Of a stretch of 64,000 nt of DNA, positions 60,000-64,000 are shown in pieces (the first letter of the stretch is position 1; every line of letters begins with the position of its first letter). Source of the stretch: Betaproteobacteria bacterium (GTDB lineage: Bacteria; Pseudomonadota; Gammaproteobacteria; Burkholderiales; Burkholderiaceae_C); assembly GCA_016716535.1 (NCBI GenBank), contig JADJWD010000005.1, positions 1 to 64,000 on the forward strand, read 5' to 3'. Under the pieces are notes generated by a model. It made no database searches, was not told the origin of the DNA, and saw nothing but the letters and a program-made list of their open reading frames with translations. The position numbers were made by a program, and so were the translations under genes.

Positions 60000-60452
60000 T
60001 CAGTGGATCAGCCGGTCCTCGTCGTCGACGAACAGCTCGTCGAGGATCAGCGCGTCGGGCTCCTCGCCCAGGCTCCAGAAGACCATCAGCACGATGATCT
60101 TCAGGTCCTCGAGGTCCATCGGGCCGCCGCCGACCGCCATCGCGCGGTCGACCACCATCTCGCGCATCGCCGGCGGCAGCACGCCCGATGATTCGAGAAA
60201 GGCGATGAAGTTGACCGACGCGTCGCCGAGCGTCTCGCGTTCGGCGGCGGTGTAGATGCGGTGGCTGCCGGGCGACTGCGCCAGCGCGTGCGACTCGGCC
60301 GAGTTGGCCAAGCCGTCCAGCCAGCGCAGCGCTTCCTGGATTTCTTCGCTTTCGAAGCCGACGGCGCTCAACTTGCGGCGCAGCTGCTGCTCGTCCGGGC
60401 AGGCGTCCGGCCGCCAGTAGTTCTCGTAGAGAAAGACGAGCACGTCGAACAT
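60000..60452 (-). CDS. smg: Smg family protein (DUF494)
   Basis: 150-residue protein of the Smg/DUF494 family. The family begins MFDVLVFLYENYW, so ATG 60452 was chosen over GTG 60461. Other conserved parts are EEIQEALRWLDGLA and the C-terminal LEDLKIIVLMVFWSLGEEPDALILDEL. The function is not established; it is commonly encoded between dprA and topA. On the minus strand TATAGT (60465-60460) ends 7 bases before the ATG with no Shine-Dalgarno, suggesting a leaderless mRNA. It lies 151 bases downstream of dprA. Confidence 0.93.
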   Translation of the reverse strand: MFDVLVFLYENYWRPDACPDEQQLRRKLSAVGFESEEIQEALRWLDGLANSAESHALAQSPGSHRIYTAAERETLGDASVNFIAFLESSGVLPPAMREMVVDRAMAVGGGPMDLEDLKIIVLMVFWSLGEEPDALILDELFVDDEDRLIH

Positions 60453-60603
60453 GCGAGGCACTATACCCGAGCGGGGTCAGCCGTACGGGGGCAGGGCCGG
60501 GGTGCCGCCCCTCGATCGTCCGTCGGCCGTGGGGCTGGCGCGCGGTTGCTTCGGGGCCTGCCGCCGCGGTCGCTCGGCGGCCCTTCATCCCTTCATTTCC
60601 CGT

Positions 60604-61752
60604 TCAGGCCGTGACGCGCCGCTGGTACAGCCCGCCCGGCAGCCGCTGCACCCGGCCCTGAAGCTCCAGCTCCAATAGCCCGGCGGCCAGGTCGGCGGTC
60701 GGCCAGCCGGTGCGCGCCTGCAGGGCGTCGAGCGTCGCCGGGTCGTGGCCGAGCGCACGCAGGATCGGGTCGGCCGGCGCGCCGTCTCCTTCCGGTTCGC
60801 TGTCGTCGGCCTCGTCGCCCTCGTCCGCCCCGCCGGCCAGCACCGCTTCGGCAAGCACCGGTGGCCCCAGGCGCAGCTCTTCGAGAATGTCAGCGGCCAC
60901 TTCGACAAGCTTGGCGCCCTGCTTGATCAGCGCGTGGCAGCCCTTGGCCTGCGGCGAGTGGATCGAGCCGGGGATCGCGAAGACCTCGCGGTTGGCCTCC
61001 GAGGCGAGCCGTGCGGTGATCAGCGAGCCCGAGCGCAGCGCCGCCTCGACGACCAGCGTGCCGAGCGACAGCCCGGCGATGATGCGGTTGCGGCGCGGGA
61101 AATTCTCGGCGAGCGGCGGCGTGCCGGGCGCGTGCTCGCTGACGAGCAGGCCGCCGCCGGCAACGATGCGCGCGGCCAGCCGCGCGTTCTGCGGCGGGTA
61201 AGGCGCATCGAGGCCGCAGCCGAGCACGGCCACGGTGCTGCCGCTCCCGCCAAGGGCGCCTTCGTGCGCCGCGGCGTCGATGCCGCGCGCCAGCCCCGAG
61301 ACGATCACCAGCCCCTCGGCGCTCAGCCCCGCGGCGAAGGCGCGCGCGTTCTCTTCGCCTTGCGCGGTCGGGTGGCGGGCGCCGACGATCGCGATCGACC
61401 GTGCGGTGAGCCGGTCGATCGCGCCCTCGGCGTACAGCAGCGCCGGCGGGTCGGCCGTCTGCAAGAGCAGCGGCGGGTACTCGGCGTCGCCGAGGGTGAC
61501 GAAGCGCCGCTGCGTGCCGGCGCCAAGCCACGCGAGGCAGCGCGCCAGCCGCGCATCGAACTCCGGGCCGGCCGGCCCGGCGATCGCCGCAGCCAGCGCG
61601 GCCGGCACCACGGTGCGCAGCGCCGACGGCGGGGCGGCCAGCACCGCGGCCGGCGAGCCGAACGCGGCGAGCAGCTGACGCGCGTGCGCGGGCCCGAGGC
61701 GCGGCGTCTCGAGCAGCCTGAACCAGGCCTCGAACTCGCCGCGGGCGGTCAT
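60604..61752 (-). CDS. dprA: DNA-processing protein DprA
   Basis: Loads RecA on incoming single-stranded DNA in natural transformation. It has 382 residues. An N-terminal SAM-like region is followed by a Rossmann domain with SIAIVGARHPTAQG, VSGLARGIDAAAHEGAL, STVAVLGCGLDAPYPPQN, ENFPRRNRIIAGLSLGTLVVEA and EVFAIPGSIHSPQAKGCHALI. The C-terminal winged-helix (about 325-382) is kept: LDALQARTGWPTADLAAGLLELEL. It lies downstream of the LysM gene on the same strand. Confidence 0.95.
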   Translation of the reverse strand: MTARGEFEAWFRLLETPRLGPAHARQLLAAFGSPAAVLAAPPSALRTVVPAALAAAIAGPAGPEFDARLARCLAWLGAGTQRRFVTLGDAEYPPLLLQTADPPALLYAEGAIDRLTARSIAIVGARHPTAQGEENARAFAAGLSAEGLVIVSGLARGIDAAAHEGALGGSGSTVAVLGCGLDAPYPPQNARLAARIVAGGGLLVSEHAPGTPPLAENFPRRNRIIAGLSLGTLVVEAALRSGSLITARLASEANREVFAIPGSIHSPQAKGCHALIKQGAKLVEVAADILEELRLGPPVLAEAVLAGGADEGDEADDSEPEGDGAPADPILRALGHDPATLDALQARTGWPTADLAAGLLELELQGRVQRLPGGLYQRRVTA

Positions 61753-61813
61753 GGTCGTGATCGCAATCAGCCCGGCGTCGACGGCGGGCCGTGTAGGCCT
61801 CGCGCGTGCGGCC

Positions 61814-62995
61814 TCAGGGCTGCGTGAACCGGTCGCCGGCCTGCACAGGATCCTGCACGCTGAGGATCAGCGCGTACGACACGCGATCGAACGTGCGGAA
61901 GACGAACAGCAGCCCGTGCCGCTCGTCGGGCAGGCGCATCGGCGTGCGCTGGCCGGGCGTCGTCGTGTCCACCGCGAGCGTGCCGGCGCGCCACAGCGCC
62001 AGCACGTGCCCGCGCTCGAGGCCATCGCGCGTGCCGCGGTTCAGCGAGACGACCTGGTTCTGGCCGGCCTTCAGGCCGTCGCCGTAGACGCCGACGATGC
62101 GGCCGTCGACCGGCTTTTCGGGCGCGCGCGGCACGTAGGCCACCATCTCCTGCTGCGGCACCGGCGACAGGCGGTCGCCGACGCCGGCCTCGAGCCGGTT
62201 GCTGGTGACGCGGAAGGTTGCCGGCACGACGAGGCTGCCCTTGCCGTCGGCGCCGGCGGCCGTCGCGCCCTCGGCCGCCACCACTTCGGCGGTGCCGACG
62301 TAGCGGCCCTCGTAGCCGAGGATCTCGCGCGTCTCGGGGTCGGCCAGCGGCTTCAGCTCGCGGAAGAGGCGGAAGTCGCGCGCGCCGGCGAGGTCGCCGC
62401 GCACGTAGGCCGTCTCGCCGCGCGAGACCATCACGCGGCCTTCCTGCGTCGCGACGACACGCGGCGCCTGGTCCAACTCGTTGGTGTTGAACACCACCGC
62501 CTCGGTGAGGAAGGGGGCGATCAGGTGCAGCGGGATCGCCGCGATGGCGCCGTTGTCCAGCGTCTCGGTGCGCACGCGCGGCGACAGCCGCACGGTGCCG
62601 GGCAGCCCCTGGCCCATCGTCAGCCGGGCGCGGTCGCCGATCTTCTCGAGAACCAGCACCTGGCCGGGGAAGATCAGGTGCGGGTTGCGCACCTGGTCCA
62701 TGTTCATGCCCCACAGCTCGGGCCAGCGCCACGGGCGCTTCAGGTAGATCGACGAGATGCCCCACAGCGTGTCGCCGCGCTGCACCGTGTACTCGTCGGG
62801 CGCGTTGGGGGCCAGCTCCTCCAGCGGCACGCCGGCCGCGGCCACGCGCTGGGCCGTCTCGCGCCACTGGGGGTAGATCGGCATGCGGCTCGGCTGCGCC
62901 CAGGCCGCGCCGACCGACCCCAGCAGCGACCCGCCGGCCGACAGCGCCAGCAGGTTGAACGACCGACGGCCGATACGGGAGGGGCGGTTGCTCAT
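61814..62995 (-). CDS. LysM-domain exported protein
   Basis: 393-residue peptidoglycan-binding protein. The N-terminus has twin Arg (RRSFNLLALSAGG, about 10-22) and a cleavable hydrophobic stretch to AWAQ, so it may go by Tat or Sec. A LysM domain (about 66-120: YTVQRGDTLWGISSIYL, VLVLEKIG) is followed by a larger C-terminal domain (about 130-393) typical of proteins between dprA and def in betaproteobacteria. It is divergent from def across 298 bases. Confidence 0.9.
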   Translation of the reverse strand: MSNRPSRIGRRSFNLLALSAGGSLLGSVGAAWAQPSRMPIYPQWRETAQRVAAAGVPLEELAPNAPDEYTVQRGDTLWGISSIYLKRPWRWPELWGMNMDQVRNPHLIFPGQVLVLEKIGDRARLTMGQGLPGTVRLSPRVRTETLDNGAIAAIPLHLIAPFLTEAVVFNTNELDQAPRVVATQEGRVMVSRGETAYVRGDLAGARDFRLFRELKPLADPETREILGYEGRYVGTAEVVAAEGATAAGADGKGSLVVPATFRVTSNRLEAGVGDRLSPVPQQEMVAYVPRAPEKPVDGRIVGVYGDGLKAGQNQVVSLNRGTRDGLERGHVLALWRAGTLAVDTTTPGQRTPMRLPDERHGLLFVFRTFDRVSYALILSVQDPVQAGDRFTQP

Positions 62996-63293
62996 CGAGA
63001 AGGTCTCCCAGATCAGGCGCAGCGCGCGCTGCTCACTCGCGGTGTGTGGATAGGGCGCGCCGGTTAGGGGTCATGCGGCGCCGATGCCACAATCGTGGCC
63101 ACGCATTCTTTCGCGCTGCCGATGATGGCGGACGCGCTGTGAAACCGGGCCGCGAATGCTCATACTGTTTCACAGATTCTGCCCGTAAACCCTTGATGCC
63201 GCAACGAAACCGCCCTCGCTGCCGGCGCTGCGTGCAGGCCATCACAGCGCATCGCGTTGCGGCCGGCCGACAGCTGTTGCCTCCTGTTTCCCG
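62996..63293. other. Divergent promoter region between LysM gene and def
   Basis: No gene is visible. It contains a perfect 9-bp inverted repeat (63137-63145 and 63167-63175, listed separately) and CCTCCTG near the def start. Confidence 0.5.
63137..63175. promoter_or_regulatory. Spaced inverted repeat CTGTGAAAC / GTTTCACAG
   Basis: CTGTGAAAC (63137-63145) and GTTTCACAG (63167-63175) are perfect complements with a 21-base spacer (30 bp between centres). A -10-like CATACT (63161-63166) lies just inside the right arm, with TGTGAA in the left arm at a 17-base spacing. It may be an operator around a promoter reading towards def. Confidence 0.4.
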
Positions 63294-63809
63294 ATGGCCA
63301 AGCTGAACATCCTGCGTTACCCCGATCCGCGCCTGCACACCGTCGCCAAACCCGTGGCCGCGGTGGACGAGCGCATCCGCCGCTTGGTCGACGAGATGCT
63401 CGAGACGATGTACGCGGCCGAAGGCGTGGGCCTGGCCGCGACGCAGGTCGACGTGCACGAGCGCGTCATCGTGATGGACACGTCGAGCGAGCGCGACCGG
63501 CCGCTGGTGCTGATCAACCCCGAGCTGATCGCGCGCAGCACCGAACTCGCGGTCGCCGAGGAAGGGTGCCTGTCGGTGCCGCAGATCTACGACAAGGTCG
63601 AGCGGCACGCCCGCGTCACCGTGCGCGCGCTCGGCCGCGACGGCGCGAGCTTCGACCTCGAAGCCGAGGGGCTGACCGCGGTGTGCGTGCAGCACGAGAT
63701 GGATCACCTCGTCGGCAAGGTGTTCGTCGAGTACCTCAGCCCGCTGAAGCGCGACCGCATCCGCACGAAGATGCTGAAGAAGACGCGCGAAGAGCAGCGC
63801 GGCCGGTGA
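63294..63809 (+). CDS. def: Peptide deformylase
   Basis: Removes the formyl group from nascent proteins. It has 171 residues. The three family motifs are present: GVGLAATQ (44-51), EEGCLSVP with metal ligand Cys92, and QHEMDHL with His134, Glu135 and His138. The stop overlaps the fmt GTG by 3 bases, so def and fmt are coupled as in most bacteria. Confidence 0.97.
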   Translation: MAKLNILRYPDPRLHTVAKPVAAVDERIRRLVDEMLETMYAAEGVGLAATQVDVHERVIVMDTSSERDRPLVLINPELIARSTELAVAEEGCLSVPQIYDKVERHARVTVRALGRDGASFDLEAEGLTAVCVQHEMDHLVGKVFVEYLSPLKRDRIRTKMLKKTREEQRGR

Positions 63810-64000
63810 AAGTCGCCTTCGCCGGCACGCCCGAGTTCGCGCGCGCGGCGCTCGCGGCCGTCGCCGACGCCGGGCACGAGGTGGTGCTCGTGCTGACGCA
63901 GCCCGACCGCCCGGCCGGCCGCGGCATGAAGCTGCAACCCTCGCCGGTGAAGCACGAAGCGCAAGCGCGCGGCCTGCCCCTCGTGCAGCCGCGCAGCCTG
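63806..64000 (+). CDS. fmt: Methionyl-tRNA formyltransferase, 5' part
   Basis: Formylates initiator Met-tRNA. Only the first 65 codons are in the window. The start GTG 63806 overlaps the def stop. The N-terminal folate-dependent domain begins VKVAFAGTPEFARAALAAV and continues with QPDRPAGRGMKLQPSPVK, both diagnostic for Fmt. The gene runs off the right edge. Confidence 0.95.
   Translation, partial: MKVAFAGTPEFARAALAAVADAGHEVVLVLTQPDRPAGRGMKLQPSPVKHEAQARGLPLVQPRSL

Overview
The window reads as a chromosomal segment of a GC-rich (roughly 70% GC) betaproteobacterium of the order Burkholderiales. The protein sequences, the block orders glyQ-glyS-gmhB-plsC-ygjP, yajC-secD-secF-DUF1631 and smg/dprA/LysM/def/fmt, and the presence of PEP-CTERM/exosortase-A-associated genes point to the Rubrivivax/Leptothrix/Methylibium group (Sphaerotilaceae-like). 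That assignment is inference from protein resemblance; no rRNA is present. No CRISPR array, tRNA, rRNA or prophage was seen. The only mobile element is an IS21-family insertion at the left edge.

Layout. 1-2277: IS21-like element with a deleted, frameshifted istA and an intact istB. It is inserted into bacterioferritin (bfr), of which only the first 57 codons remain in the window. 2278-5695: iron locus (bfr remnant, Fur box, bfd, fur, feoA, feoB). 5707-9210: an EF-G-like GTPase lacking the usual catalytic His, and an MFS transporter. 9243-11499: an ECF42-type sigma factor with two DGPF/YCII proteins and a well-matched ECF42 promoter. 11557-13320: di-haem cytochrome c peroxidase behind two FNR-like boxes, then a Fur/Irr-type regulator. 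13358-15263: DUF1428 protein and a DHA2 multidrug MFS pump. 15557-20545: NodT-type outer-membrane lipoprotein, MacA-like adaptor, MacB ATPase and permease (one efflux operon). 20681-28563: AMP nucleosidase, HslUV protease, a STAS-domain protein, a DksA with a long Lys/Ala/Pro-rich tail, and a COG0523 GTPase. 28796-31317: corC-lnt.

31354-35238: chromate-resistance cluster chrB-chrA-rhodanese-ATP-grasp with overlapping genes, facing a BASS-family transporter. 36296-41827: glyQS, gmhB-like (nucleophile Asp replaced by Gly), plsC, YgjP-type metallopeptidase. 42101-50019: liuR, isovaleryl-CoA dehydrogenase behind a perfect 18-bp palindrome, carbonic anhydrase, aceK, a small membrane-anchored protein, thiolase, LysE exporter and a second acyl-CoA dehydrogenase: branched-chain amino-acid/acyl-CoA catabolism and glyoxylate-bypass control. 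50089-53825: a PEP-CTERM exported protein with a sigma-54-like promoter beside the exosortase-A-associated ligase/decarboxylase pair. 54095-59953: Sec accessory subunits and a DUF1631 protein. 60000-64000: smg, dprA, LysM protein, def and the start of fmt.

Recurrent themes are tight translational coupling (many 4-base ATGA overlaps) and six genes in which a -10-like hexamer lies only 6-10 bases upstream of an ATG that lacks a Shine-Dalgarno sequence, which suggests leaderless mRNAs. I did not find a clearly novel multi-gene defence or biosynthetic system. The best leads are the ECF42/DGPF module with its promoter, the chrBA-rhodanese-ATP-grasp cluster with an inverted repeat across the chrB start codon, the PEP-CTERM locus with its sigma-54-like promoter, and the disrupted bacterioferritin.
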